Assembly: GCA_022402535.1 (NCBI GenBank)
Contig: JAKRSD010000015.1
Span: 17,908-81,907, forward strand
DNA from: Flavobacteriales bacterium
Lineage (GTDB): Bacteria > Bacteroidota > Bacteroidia > CAIKAF01
Direction of reading: 5' to 3'
Length of the DNA: 64,000 nt
A program made the position numbers and the translations under genes. The notes under the pieces are model-generated. The model saw nothing but the letters and a program-made list of their open reading frames with translations, was not told the origin of the DNA and searched no databases. Below are positions 51,628-59,759 of this stretch, one piece after another (positions within the stretch are counted from its first letter, which is position 1; each line of letters begins with the position of its first letter).

Positions 51628-51794
51628 ATGTGAAATGTTAAATTTTCACATTTCGTAAAAATATTTTACATCAAAATTTTCGCTTTGTTGATTTATCATT
51701 TTACTGATAAATAGCATATTGTGCTGTATATTATTATTTAATATTATAATGTATTGATATATAATTATATATAAATTATTTCAGGGGTAAAATA

Positions 51795-51827
51795 GTTGCC
51801 TCTTCGAATAATTTGTCTTTACCTTTG
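51795..51827 (+). promoter_or_regulatory. Promoter for the three-gene coupled operon
   Basis: GTTG (51795-51798), a 21-bp spacer and TACCTTTG (51820-51827), ending 28 bp before the ATG at 51856. The preceding 51628-51790 is very AT-rich and holds no recognised feature. Confidence 0.6.
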
Positions 51828-51855
51828 TGGCATAATTAATCCCAATAAATAAAAA

Positions 51856-52569
51856 ATGAAAAAAGAAATTATTGTATTAAACCCTTCAAATGATGGTAAA
51901 TTAAATGAATTTAAAAAGTTAATTCAGGGCTTAACGGCTAATGAGAATGTTGAAGAGTATTTTGACAAAATAGCTGAATTGCTTATGAATTCAATTTGCT
52001 TAGAAGTAGGAAGAAGTCTTTACAGAATAATTGAAATTGAATTTTATTATAATGACAAAAATGGGCATAATGACCCTTATGTTCATAATGATGATATGCA
52101 GCTTTCAGCAGGTATGTGGTATTTTAACGGAATGGGACTAGATATTACAATAGGTGGAGATAATGTTTTTGGTGGGATATTAATCAGAGGGATAAGAACA
52201 ATAGAAGAAAAGCCAAAATATATCAGTGGTCCTTCAAATGTGCTCAAAGAATTATTTTCCAAGATAGGAGATGTTTTTTCTTTCGAAAAAATGGAAGGCG
52301 GATTGATGGGAATGGCTTTAAGGGAAGTTGATTCAAATGATTTTAAATATGAAGCTACTAAGCTTTTTAAATCTAAACGTATTGGTTTAACAAGAAAGCC
52401 AGAGGATGTTAAAGGATTTATCGATTTCTCTTACAGATATTTAGTAGATGTGGATAGGGGTCATAAATTTAAGGATAAAACTAAGGTTGTATTGGAATTG
52501 TTTAATCAGAAGAAAATTGATAATCCCGAACTTATAAATAAGATTATGGGATACAAAGTGATAAAATGA
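51856..52569 (+). CDS. Hypothetical protein resembling 3-methyladenine DNA glycosylase (AAG/MPG fold)
   Basis: A 237-residue, AT-rich gene I cannot assign with confidence. The order of segments recalls alkyladenine DNA glycosylases: RIIEIEFYYNDKNGHNDPYVH (compare the Glu-containing E-x-E-A-Y ... D-x-A-x-H block), MQLSAGMWYFNGMGLDITIGG (compare M-x-x-x-G-x-x-Y-V-Y-x-x-Y-G), VFGGILIRGIRTIEEK (compare G-A-V-L-I-R-A) and SGPSNVLKELF (compare G-P-G-x-L-x-x-A-L). The Tyr/His intercalation positions are not all conserved, so the activity may differ. The stop overlaps the next start by 4 bp. It is expressed from the promoter ending at 51827. Confidence 0.55.
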   Translation: MKKEIIVLNPSNDGKLNEFKKLIQGLTANENVEEYFDKIAELLMNSICLEVGRSLYRIIEIEFYYNDKNGHNDPYVHNDDMQLSAGMWYFNGMGLDITIGGDNVFGGILIRGIRTIEEKPKYISGPSNVLKELFSKIGDVFSFEKMEGGLMGMALREVDSNDFKYEATKLFKSKRIGLTRKPEDVKGFIDFSYRYLVDVDRGHKFKDKTKVVLELFNQKKIDNPELINKIMGYKVIK

Positions 52570-53405
52570 TTCCCGACTCCCAAACCAATTTTCTTTACCT
52601 AGCGGATACACTTCCCGAATTTTATCCCACATTTTTTAAACGGTTTAAACAGATTCTTGAGCAATCCAACACGCCTTTTGCGTTCATTCCCAAAACAAAA
52701 GATGTGTGGGCGGTAGATTATATGCCTATTCAAACAGATGATGAACAATTTGTTCAGTTTGAATATAATCCATCCTATCTAAAAGGAATGCTCCAATACC
52801 GTTCAGATGTGGATACAATTTGTGAATCTTTATCGCTGAGAACGACAAAATGCCCGATTATTTTAGACGGTGGAAATGTCATTCATTCTCAAAATAAAGT
52901 GATTATTACGGAACGGGTGTTTAGAGATAATCCTCATTTTACGAAGAAAAAACTTACCTCGTTGTTATATGAATATTTAAAAGTTGACAGCATTTATTTC
53001 ATTCTCGAATTACCCGATGATTTTACGGGACATGCAGATGGCATGATACTGTTTTTAGATGAACACACCCTTTTGGTGAATGATTTTAAAGACGAGTCCA
53101 TTTCTTTTCAAAAAGATTTTGAAAATGCAGTAAGAAAAATAAACATAGATTGGATTACTGTACCCAGAAATATACTGAGTAATACAAATCTGATGCAGGC
53201 AAATGGTGAATACATAAACTATCTGCATATGAAAAACTTCGTTTTTATTCCTGTTTATAATTTGCCTGAAGATGACTTAGCATTCAATCTGTTTGATAAA
53301 CATTTTACTCATTATAATATAATTCCAATTGATTGTAATGAAATAGCCAACGACGGAGGTGTATTGAACTGTATTTCTTGGAACATTAAATTAAATACTA
53401 TATGA
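52566..53405 (+). CDS. Agmatine-deiminase-like protein (guanidino-modifying family)
   Basis: A 279-residue protein of the pentein fold. Family positions are visible: WAVDYMPIQ (compare W-x-R-D-x-G-P), ILDGGNVIHS (G-G-N), DFTGHADGMILFLD (catalytic His in G-H-x-D-G) and DGGVLNCISW with the terminal catalytic Cys; the usual HC before T-x-Q is here NC. Agmatine deiminases convert agmatine to N-carbamoylputrescine; relatives act on peptidyl-arginine. This copy is about 90 residues shorter than typical and has lost the RD of the first motif, so its substrate is uncertain. It overlaps both neighbours by 4 bp. Confidence 0.78.
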   Translation: MIPDSQTNFLYLADTLPEFYPTFFKRFKQILEQSNTPFAFIPKTKDVWAVDYMPIQTDDEQFVQFEYNPSYLKGMLQYRSDVDTICESLSLRTTKCPIILDGGNVIHSQNKVIITERVFRDNPHFTKKKLTSLLYEYLKVDSIYFILELPDDFTGHADGMILFLDEHTLLVNDFKDESISFQKDFENAVRKINIDWITVPRNILSNTNLMQANGEYINYLHMKNFVFIPVYNLPEDDLAFNLFDKHFTHYNIIPIDCNEIANDGGVLNCISWNIKLNTI

Positions 53406-54049
53406 AACCCAAACGAATTATTTTAATCAGACACGGCGAATCAGAAGGAAATGTAAACAGACATGCCTATGAAACAATTCCCGACTATAAACTGAATTTA
53501 ACAGAAAATGGAATAAATCAAGCATTTGCCTGCGGAGCAGATTTGCGAAAAATCACCGGAAATGAGTCGTGTTTTTTCTATGTTTCTCCTTTGTGGAGAA
53601 CCCGGCAGACTTTTCAAGAAATCATAAAGTCCTTTGACCCGGTTTCCATTATTTCAAGGGAGGAACCTCGCATTCGCGAACAGGAGTGGGGTCATTTGAA
53701 AAACATAGATGAATGTAAACGAATAGATGCGGAACGAGACCATTACGGTACTTTTTATTACAGAATTCCCGATGGAGAATCCGCTGCAGATGTGTATGAC
53801 CGTGTCAGCGATTTTTTCGGCACGTTACACCGAGATTTTGAAAAGCCGGATTTCCCCGAGAATTGCATTATTGTAACGCATGGAATGACATTACGTTTGT
53901 TTTTGATGAAATGGTTTCATTGGACTGTTGAAGAATTTGAAAGGCTCAAAAACCCTAAAAATTGCTCTATCATAATTATAGAAAATATCGGGAATGGGAA
54001 GTATACAATGCTTTCACAATTGGAAACTCATTCTCCGCAGAATCATTAG
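53402..54049 (+). CDS. Histidine phosphatase (phosphoglycerate mutase-like)
   Basis: A 215-residue branch-1 histidine phosphatase. The nucleophile motif is LIRHGESEGNVNRHAY near residue 10, the second Arg is in YVSPLWRTRQTF, the acid is in REQEWGHLKN and the C-terminal His is in IVTHGMTLRLFLM. The motif IPDGESAADVYDRVSDFF is typical of the broad-specificity members. It probably dephosphorylates a small metabolite or a sugar phosphate. Its start overlaps the agmatine-deiminase-like gene by 4 bp, so three unrelated enzymes are translationally coupled. Confidence 0.87.
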   Translation: MKPKRIILIRHGESEGNVNRHAYETIPDYKLNLTENGINQAFACGADLRKITGNESCFFYVSPLWRTRQTFQEIIKSFDPVSIISREEPRIREQEWGHLKNIDECKRIDAERDHYGTFYYRIPDGESAADVYDRVSDFFGTLHRDFEKPDFPENCIIVTHGMTLRLFLMKWFHWTVEEFERLKNPKNCSIIIIENIGNGKYTMLSQLETHSPQNH

Positions 54050-54171
54050 TGGCTTTTATCGTTCACACAGATGTATATCCTATAAGGTCAGTTATCCAAT
54101 TTGTATTTGATATTGGCTTCCAGTCTTTTTTCTGGTAAAAAAGCTTACATTCGGCTAATTGATTATATACC

Positions 54172-55662
54172 ATGTCTTCTAAATACATTTTAGCCCTAGA
54201 TCAGGGAACCACGAGTTCGCGCAGTGTGTTGTTCGATGCCGATTACAATGTGATTGAAACGGCACAGAAGGAATTTACCCAATATTTTCCCAAGCCGGGT
54301 TGGGTAGAACATGACCCGCTCGAAATATGGGAAACCCAACTCTTCACGGCCCGCGAAGTCCTCCGGAAATCGGGATTGAATCCTTCGCAGATTAAAGCCA
54401 TTGGCATTACCAACCAACGCGAAACGACGGTGGTTTGGAACCGGCACACGGGTAAACCCTATGGGCATGCCTTGGTTTGGCAGGATCGCCGCACGGCTTC
54501 CATCTGTGAGGAACTGAAAAAGGGCGGACATGAAACCGAAATCAGGGAAAAAACCGGCCTGATTGCCGATTCGTATTTTTCGGGAACCAAACTGCATTGG
54601 ATACTCCAACATGTGGAAGGCGCCAAAGAAGCAGCCCAAAAAGGGGAGGTATTGTTCGGCACGATAGATTGTTGGCTGTTATGGAATTTAACCGGCGGGA
54701 AAGTACATGCCACCGAAGTGTCCAATGCTTCGCGGACCATGTTATATAACATTCATACCCTTTCGTGGGATGAATCCCTGTGCACTATATTGCAGATTCC
54801 GGTCTCGGTTTTACCGGCGGTGTATGATTCAGCGCATGCTTTTGGAAAAACGGAAGTTTCCCTTTTCGGAGCAGAAATTCCCATTACGGGAATTTTGGGT
54901 GATCAGCAGGCGGCCCTTTTCGGACAGGGCTGTTATGAACCCGGCATGGTAAAAAACACCTATGGAACCGGATGTTTTATGCTGATGAATACGGGCAATC
55001 AGTCTATTCAGTCTAAACATGGCATGTTGACCACACTTGCCTGGAAAATAGGCAACGAAACCCGCTATGCACTTGAAGGCAGCATATTTATTGCCGGTGC
55101 GGCCATTCAATGGTTGCGCGACGGACTTCGGTTTTTTGAAAAAGCATCCCAATCCGAAGAATTTGCCATGCGCGTTCCTGATTCAGGCGGTGTATATGTC
55201 GTGCCTGCGTTTGCAGGGTTGGGTGCTCCTTATTGGGATATGTATGCACGCGGCGGCATTTTGGGCCTTACCCGCGGCACAACCGCCGAACATATTACCC
55301 GGGCCACCCTGGAATCATTGGCTTATCAGACCAAAGATATATTGGATGCTATGCAGCAGGATTCGGGCATTACATTGCAGACCCTGCGGGTAGATGGAGG
55401 CGCCACACTGAATGATTTTTTGATGCAGTTTCAGGCCGATATGGTTCAGGTACCCGTGCACAGGGCTTCCATGGTGGAAACTACCGTATTGGGTGCGGCG
55501 CATATGGCGGCTGTTCAGGCGGGTATTAATTCGCTGGAAGCCATTAATCGAAACGGAAGATTCCGCGTGTTTTTACCCCATGAAGACAAAGAAAAATCCG
55601 CTGAGAAATATGCCGGCTGGCAAAAGGCCGTGCAGCGCTGTATGAAGTGGGAAGAGGAATAA
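54172..55662 (+). CDS. glpK: Glycerol kinase
   Basis: A 496-residue FGGY-family kinase, the usual length for GlpK. Signatures: ILALDQGTTSSRSVLFD, GWVEHDPLEIWETQ, GITNQRETTVVWNRHTGKPYG, WQDRRTA, YFSGTKLHWIL, GILGDQQAALFGQ, YGTGCFMLMNTG and the FGGY signature ending LRVDGGATLNDFLMQFQAD. It phosphorylates glycerol to sn-glycerol 3-phosphate. Glycerol-3-phosphate dehydrogenase is encoded at 57324, but no transporter is in the window. The gene is preceded by TACATTCG (54146-54153), a variant of the -7 element. Confidence 0.97.
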   Translation: MSSKYILALDQGTTSSRSVLFDADYNVIETAQKEFTQYFPKPGWVEHDPLEIWETQLFTAREVLRKSGLNPSQIKAIGITNQRETTVVWNRHTGKPYGHALVWQDRRTASICEELKKGGHETEIREKTGLIADSYFSGTKLHWILQHVEGAKEAAQKGEVLFGTIDCWLLWNLTGGKVHATEVSNASRTMLYNIHTLSWDESLCTILQIPVSVLPAVYDSAHAFGKTEVSLFGAEIPITGILGDQQAALFGQGCYEPGMVKNTYGTGCFMLMNTGNQSIQSKHGMLTTLAWKIGNETRYALEGSIFIAGAAIQWLRDGLRFFEKASQSEEFAMRVPDSGGVYVVPAFAGLGAPYWDMYARGGILGLTRGTTAEHITRATLESLAYQTKDILDAMQQDSGITLQTLRVDGGATLNDFLMQFQADMVQVPVHRASMVETTVLGAAHMAAVQAGINSLEAINRNGRFRVFLPHEDKEKSAEKYAGWQKAVQRCMKWEEE

Positions 55663-55689
55663 TAAATGTAATCCCTAATAATTAAGGTA

Positions 55690-56337
55690 ATGGAAAATAA
55701 ACCCAATTTTTTTATATACTCTGAAAATAAATTTTCTTACACCGCAGCCTCTTTAATTGCATTTGGTTATGATGTATATAGAAATAGTAAGATAATAAAA
55801 GATTTTGGTAAGCTTAAAAAAATCACTCATGATTTAAATATCAGTCCTCATTCAACGGATTCTCATAAGTTAATTCAAGAATTTATGTTTGAATATTTAA
55901 TAGATTCAATTCGAATTCTCATTTTTTTTGAAAACTATATGAAAGCTCGTCTAATTTATAAAGGTTTTATTGTTCACTTGATTAAAGATGAAGATCCATT
56001 CAAGAAATTAAGAAAAAAACAATTCAAAGAACCTGTATTATATGGTGAAATTCAGGTAATTGAGCCTTTTATCATGGAAAGTGGCGAGTTTCATACTAAT
56101 AGTTGTTTATCAGATAAAACTTTAGGGATGTCTATTTTATTGAAAAGTGGCTATACTATGCATTATAATATAGATTTTAATCTTTTAAAATTTATAGGTG
56201 AATTAAACAAGTATAGGAATAGACTTCATTTTTCAGATAAGTATGAACTAACTTTAAATCAAGAGTTTTTAAAGAACTTAAGTGAGTTAATAGTATTTGT
56301 AAACAAAGTTATGCTACAATTACAAAAGAAGCCGTAA
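55690..56337 (+). CDS. Hypothetical AT-rich helical protein
   Basis: A 215-residue protein I do not recognise. It is predicted all-helical, with hydrophobic stretches (DSIRILIFFENYMKARLIY) but no signal peptide or clear membrane segment. The segment LNKYRNRLHFSDKY recalls the R-N-x-x-x-H style of HEPN ribonucleases, though the Arg-His spacing (RNRLH) is one short. Its composition is much AT-richer than glpK and glpD, suggesting a recent insertion between them. It starts 27 bp after the glpK stop. Confidence 0.55.
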   Translation: MENKPNFFIYSENKFSYTAASLIAFGYDVYRNSKIIKDFGKLKKITHDLNISPHSTDSHKLIQEFMFEYLIDSIRILIFFENYMKARLIYKGFIVHLIKDEDPFKKLRKKQFKEPVLYGEIQVIEPFIMESGEFHTNSCLSDKTLGMSILLKSGYTMHYNIDFNLLKFIGELNKYRNRLHFSDKYELTLNQEFLKNLSELIVFVNKVMLQLQKKP

Positions 56338-56341
56338 TTGT

Positions 56342-56893
56342 TTAAACATCCATAAGCCTTCTTTTAACCTGAAAGTGCGGTTTGTATTCGGGGCGGATAT
56401 CTTCATTTTCCAGTAACCAGCCCATCATCATGGATTCCGGAATATGTACTTTTTCTACCGGTTTAAACGTGCCGAAAACGCGGTCCCAAAGTCGGGTGGT
56501 AACCCCATAATTGGATTTTGGATTATGAAAGTGATGATAAAAGTGATGTTTGCGCAAGATGATGAAAATGTGGGCGACGGGTTTACGCGAATGATAACGA
56601 AAATGGGTAAGTTCATAAAGCAGCGCCATACCCAGAAAACCCGTCAGGAAAGGAATAACCACTTTTAAGGGTAAAAACAGACTGCCCAAAAATGTAAACA
56701 CGGAAAATAATACGGCCAAAAGCACGATTTTTTTTGAAACGGGGGCAAAATAATTAAATAGGGCATGGTGCAGGGTATGTTCTTTTTTGAAGAAGTTTTT
56801 CCCCTCTGCTTCGTGTCCCAAAAACCGGTGTAATAAATACTCCATAAACGTCCAAAGAAGTAAACCGGCGGCTAAGCTGAATAATATGATCAT
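56342..56893 (-). CDS. Fatty acid hydroxylase / sterol desaturase-family membrane protein
   Basis: A 183-residue integral membrane di-iron enzyme. The histidine clusters are in place: HRFLGHEAEG, HTLHHALFN, ELTHFRYHSRK and HHFYHHFHNP. Hydrophobic helices lie at about 1-20, 55-95. Small Bacteroidota members of this family include fatty acid 2-hydroxylases and carotenoid-type hydroxylases; the substrate is not fixed by sequence. It is convergent with the preceding hypothetical gene (4-bp gap) and divergent from the Kunitz-like lipoprotein gene. Confidence 0.88.
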   Translation of the reverse strand: MIILFSLAAGLLLWTFMEYLLHRFLGHEAEGKNFFKKEHTLHHALFNYFAPVSKKIVLLAVLFSVFTFLGSLFLPLKVVIPFLTGFLGMALLYELTHFRYHSRKPVAHIFIILRKHHFYHHFHNPKSNYGVTTRLWDRVFGTFKPVEKVHIPESMMMGWLLENEDIRPEYKPHFQVKRRLMDV

Positions 56894-56989
56894 GGTGCAG
56901 GATGTTAAAATTTGACTTAAAATTAATCAACCCCCGGGCACTTTTTTTACCTTAACACACATTTAACCGCTTATCAGACGTTAAAGGGA

Positions 56990-57259
56990 ATGTATAATAA
57001 AATGGTATCAATAATGAGAAATAGTATGCTGACCGTTTTTTTGATTTCGGGAATGCTGTTTTCCTGCAAATCCGATTGCGAACCGGGGCCGGATCCCACC
57101 TGTGCCGATGCCGTTCCGGTGGGTGAACTCTGCCAGGCGTATTTTCAACGCTGGTTTTTCAGCACCGAAACTAAGTCCTGTTCGCAGATCAGTTATTCGG
57201 GTTGCAGTCAGAAAGGTTTCGCCACCAAAGCGGAATGCGAAGCCTGCAGTTGTAACTAG
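56990..57259 (+). CDS. Small lipoprotein with Kunitz/BPTI-like cysteine pattern
   Basis: An 89-residue lipoprotein; ATG codons at 57002 and 57014 are alternative starts, and the last (MRNSMLTVF) would give the tightest signal. The lipobox is MLFSC. The mature domain runs CADAVPVGELCQAYFQRWFF then STETKSCSQISYSGC and AECEAC. Spacings of 15 and 7 residues between the second, third and fourth cysteines match Kunitz/BPTI domains, and RWFF / SYSGC match the R-x-F-Y and Y-G-G-C motifs. The last helix loop is shorter (10 rather than 12). It may inhibit a serine protease at the cell surface. The P1-equivalent residue after the second Cys is Gln. Confidence 0.7.
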   Translation: MYNKMVSIMRNSMLTVFLISGMLFSCKSDCEPGPDPTCADAVPVGELCQAYFQRWFFSTETKSCSQISYSGCSQKGFATKAECEACSCN

Positions 57260-57288
57260 AGAGCATACTTTCGTAAACTCTATAATTC

Positions 57289-57296
57289 TACCTTTG
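57289..57296 (+). promoter_or_regulatory. Promoter -7 element for glpD
   Basis: TACCTTTG, 27 bp before the ATG at 57324. The -33 region has only a weak match (TTTC at 57269-57272). Confidence 0.55.
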
Positions 57297-57323
57297 TTTA
57301 CTTATAGAGAAACACGATAGAAT

Positions 57324-58970
57324 ATGTCATTACCCACGGCAGCAGCACTCAGAAGCCGGAAACTTGCGGAAATTCAAAATACAACTTACGACCTGCTGAT
57401 TATCGGTGGAGGAATTACCGGTGCCGGTATTGCCTTGGATGCCTCCTCGCGGGGGCTGAAAACCCTGCTGATAGAAAAGAATGACTTTGCATCGGGAACC
57501 AGCAGCAAAAGTACCAAACTCATCCACGGCGGCCTTCGCTATCTGAAAAATTTTGAATTCGGGCTGGTGCGCGAAGTGGGGCACGAACGGGCTATCGTAT
57601 GGAAAAACGCTCCCCATCTGGTTCATCCCGAAAAAATGCTGTTGCCGATAGTAGAAGGGGGTTCTTTATCCAAATTAGGCGCTTCGGTGGGCATTTATCT
57701 ATATGATTACCTCGCCGGAGTGAAAGCCTCCGAACGACGGAAAATGCTTTCTGCCGAAGAAACGGCCAAAACAGAACCGTTCTTAAACAAACAGATACTC
57801 AAAGGTGGGGCTTTATACACGGAATATCGCACGGATGACGCCCGGCTTACGGTTGAAATTTTAAAAACTGCCGAACGTTTTGGGGCTACGGTGATTAATT
57901 ATGCCAAAGCCGAAAAACCCGTGTATCAAGGAAAAAAAATAGGAGGTTTTGAAATCCGGGACGAGCTGACCGGCGATACATTTTCGGTGAAAGCCTCCGG
58001 AGTCATTAATGCCGCGGGCCCCTGGGTAGATGAAATCCGCAAAGCGGATGGTTCATTATCGGGTAAATACCTTAAACTTTCTAAAGGGGTGCATCTGGTT
58101 TTTCCGTTCAAAAAGTTGCCGGTAAATCAATCCCTTTATTTTGATGTGAAAGGCGATAAAGGGCGCATGATCTTTTTAATTCCCCGCGGAAGGGCCGTGT
58201 ATGCGGGCACTACGGATACGTTTTACGATTATGCCGATAATCCGAATGTTACCCAAGAGGATGTGTGTTATATTTTGGATGCGGTGAATGCGCTTTTCCC
58301 CGAGGCCAAACTGACGGAAAACGATGTGGAATCTACCTGGAGTGGGGTAAGACCCTTGATTATGGAAGAAGGAAAATCGGCTTCCGAGTTGTCCCGAAAA
58401 GATGAATTGTTTGTTTCAGAAACCGGAATGATAACCATTGCCGGCGGCAAACTGACGGGCTACCGGCAGATGGCCCGAAAAAGTGTGGATACATTTTTAC
58501 GTAATACCCCTGAATTGCAGGCAAAATGCAAACCTTGTTTTACTGAAACCATTAAACTGGCGGGTGCCGGTTTTGAATCTAAAACACAATTTCTGCAAAC
58601 GTTAAAAGATTCTGCGGGGCAGATTCCGGGTTCGCTTTTGGTGTTGGAATCGTTGTTTGATAAATACGGTTCCGAAACGGATGTAATCCTGAATATGGCG
58701 TATGATATCTATTCAGAAAACCGTACATTGGAAAACCCGCTGGTTTTAGCTGAATTGTTATATACCATTCAGCACGAATGGGTGGTAAAACCTTCCGATT
58801 TTTATAATCGTCGTACGGGTTTGTTATATTTTAACCGTCCCAAAGTGACTGAAACGGCCCGTTTGATAGACGCTCATTTTGCTGAATGGAGCGGATTTTC
58901 TCCGACACAATGGGCAGAATTCAACAAGCAGTGGAATCATGAATACAACGAAGTGCTAAATTTTCAATAA
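57324..58970 (+). CDS. glpD: Glycerol-3-phosphate dehydrogenase (FAD-dependent)
   Basis: A 548-residue flavoprotein. The FAD-binding start is LLIIGGGITGAGIALDASSRG, followed by LIEKNDFASGTSSKSTKLIHGGLRYL, the GlpD signature. GVINAAGPWVDEIRK, YAGTTDTFYDYADNP and VESTWSGVRPLIMEEG are typical, and TIAGGKLTGYRQMARK closes the FAD site. The C-terminal DAO_C helical domain is at about 400-530. It oxidises sn-glycerol 3-phosphate to dihydroxyacetone phosphate, passing electrons to the quinone pool, and is functionally linked to glpK at 54172. It has its own -7 element. Confidence 0.96.
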   Translation: MSLPTAAALRSRKLAEIQNTTYDLLIIGGGITGAGIALDASSRGLKTLLIEKNDFASGTSSKSTKLIHGGLRYLKNFEFGLVREVGHERAIVWKNAPHLVHPEKMLLPIVEGGSLSKLGASVGIYLYDYLAGVKASERRKMLSAEETAKTEPFLNKQILKGGALYTEYRTDDARLTVEILKTAERFGATVINYAKAEKPVYQGKKIGGFEIRDELTGDTFSVKASGVINAAGPWVDEIRKADGSLSGKYLKLSKGVHLVFPFKKLPVNQSLYFDVKGDKGRMIFLIPRGRAVYAGTTDTFYDYADNPNVTQEDVCYILDAVNALFPEAKLTENDVESTWSGVRPLIMEEGKSASELSRKDELFVSETGMITIAGGKLTGYRQMARKSVDTFLRNTPELQAKCKPCFTETIKLAGAGFESKTQFLQTLKDSAGQIPGSLLVLESLFDKYGSETDVILNMAYDIYSENRTLENPLVLAELLYTIQHEWVVKPSDFYNRRTGLLYFNRPKVTETARLIDAHFAEWSGFSPTQWAEFNKQWNHEYNEVLNFQ

Positions 58971-58979
58971 CTTAACGCC

Positions 58980-59756
58980 GTGATACGATTTACATTTCTT
59001 TACTTTTTATCGTTTTTTCTCGGGATTGGAACACTTCGTGCCGATATGGGTCCGAAGCCTACCATGAAGTTTCATATTGAAATGAGTGCGGAATTATCGG
59101 CGCGTTATGTACGTGCATATCAATTACAGTATGACAATGCCGACGGTATGGGAAACGCTGACACCCTGCATGATAACATGAGCAAAGGCCCGGAAGGATT
59201 TTTTTGTGAAGGACCGGGTACATGCCGCTCGTTGGCCTATGGTTATAAACCATTTCACCGGCTGTTATTTGTATTTGAAGACGACACCCTGTTAAGCCCC
59301 GTTTTTGAAAAGCAGGCATTTAATTCTACCTATAAAGTCGCGGTAAATGCATCGGGGATTGAGGTGAAAAATGAAACCCCCTGGTTTGTGCGCGATGTAA
59401 ATCCTTATGCATTTATCCGTGCATTTTTAATGACCTTAATTATTGAGCTGTCTGCGTTATTTATTTTGCTTTCGCTTTTTAAATATGCTCCCAAACGAAA
59501 TTTTTTACTGGGTGTTTTGCTAGCTAATTGTATTTCACATCCGATATTTTGGTTCGGCATTATGGGGATATTCAATTCGGGAATGGGTTGGTTTATCGGC
59601 GAATTTTTGGTTTTGGCATTTGAAACCGTATTTGTATGGCTGTTTTTGAAAAAGAGCATTCCGTTTGGAAAAGTGTTGGCAATGGTGTTTATTTTAAACT
59701 TTCTGAGCATAATGGCAGGTGGAGCTTGGTTGTTTTTATCTCTGGTGCTGAGTTGA
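58980..59756 (+). CDS. Membrane protein with exported N-terminal domain
   Basis: A 258-residue protein I do not recognise by name. A signal-like segment (FLYFLSFFLGIGTLRA) is followed by DMGPKPTMKF, a short conserved-looking motif, and an exported domain of about 110 residues with a Cys pair (FFCEGPGTCRS). Four membrane helices complete it (FLMTLIIELSALFILLSLF, FLLGVLLANCISHPIFW, GEFLVLAFETVFVWLF, VFILNFLSIMAGGAWLF). It starts 10 bp after glpD and ends 3 bp before the large histidine kinase gene, so it may be a sensor accessory for that kinase. Confidence 0.75.
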   Translation: MIRFTFLYFLSFFLGIGTLRADMGPKPTMKFHIEMSAELSARYVRAYQLQYDNADGMGNADTLHDNMSKGPEGFFCEGPGTCRSLAYGYKPFHRLLFVFEDDTLLSPVFEKQAFNSTYKVAVNASGIEVKNETPWFVRDVNPYAFIRAFLMTLIIELSALFILLSLFKYAPKRNFLLGVLLANCISHPIFWFGIMGIFNSGMGWFIGEFLVLAFETVFVWLFLKKSIPFGKVLAMVFILNFLSIMAGGAWLFLSLVLS

Positions 59757-59759
59757 TAC

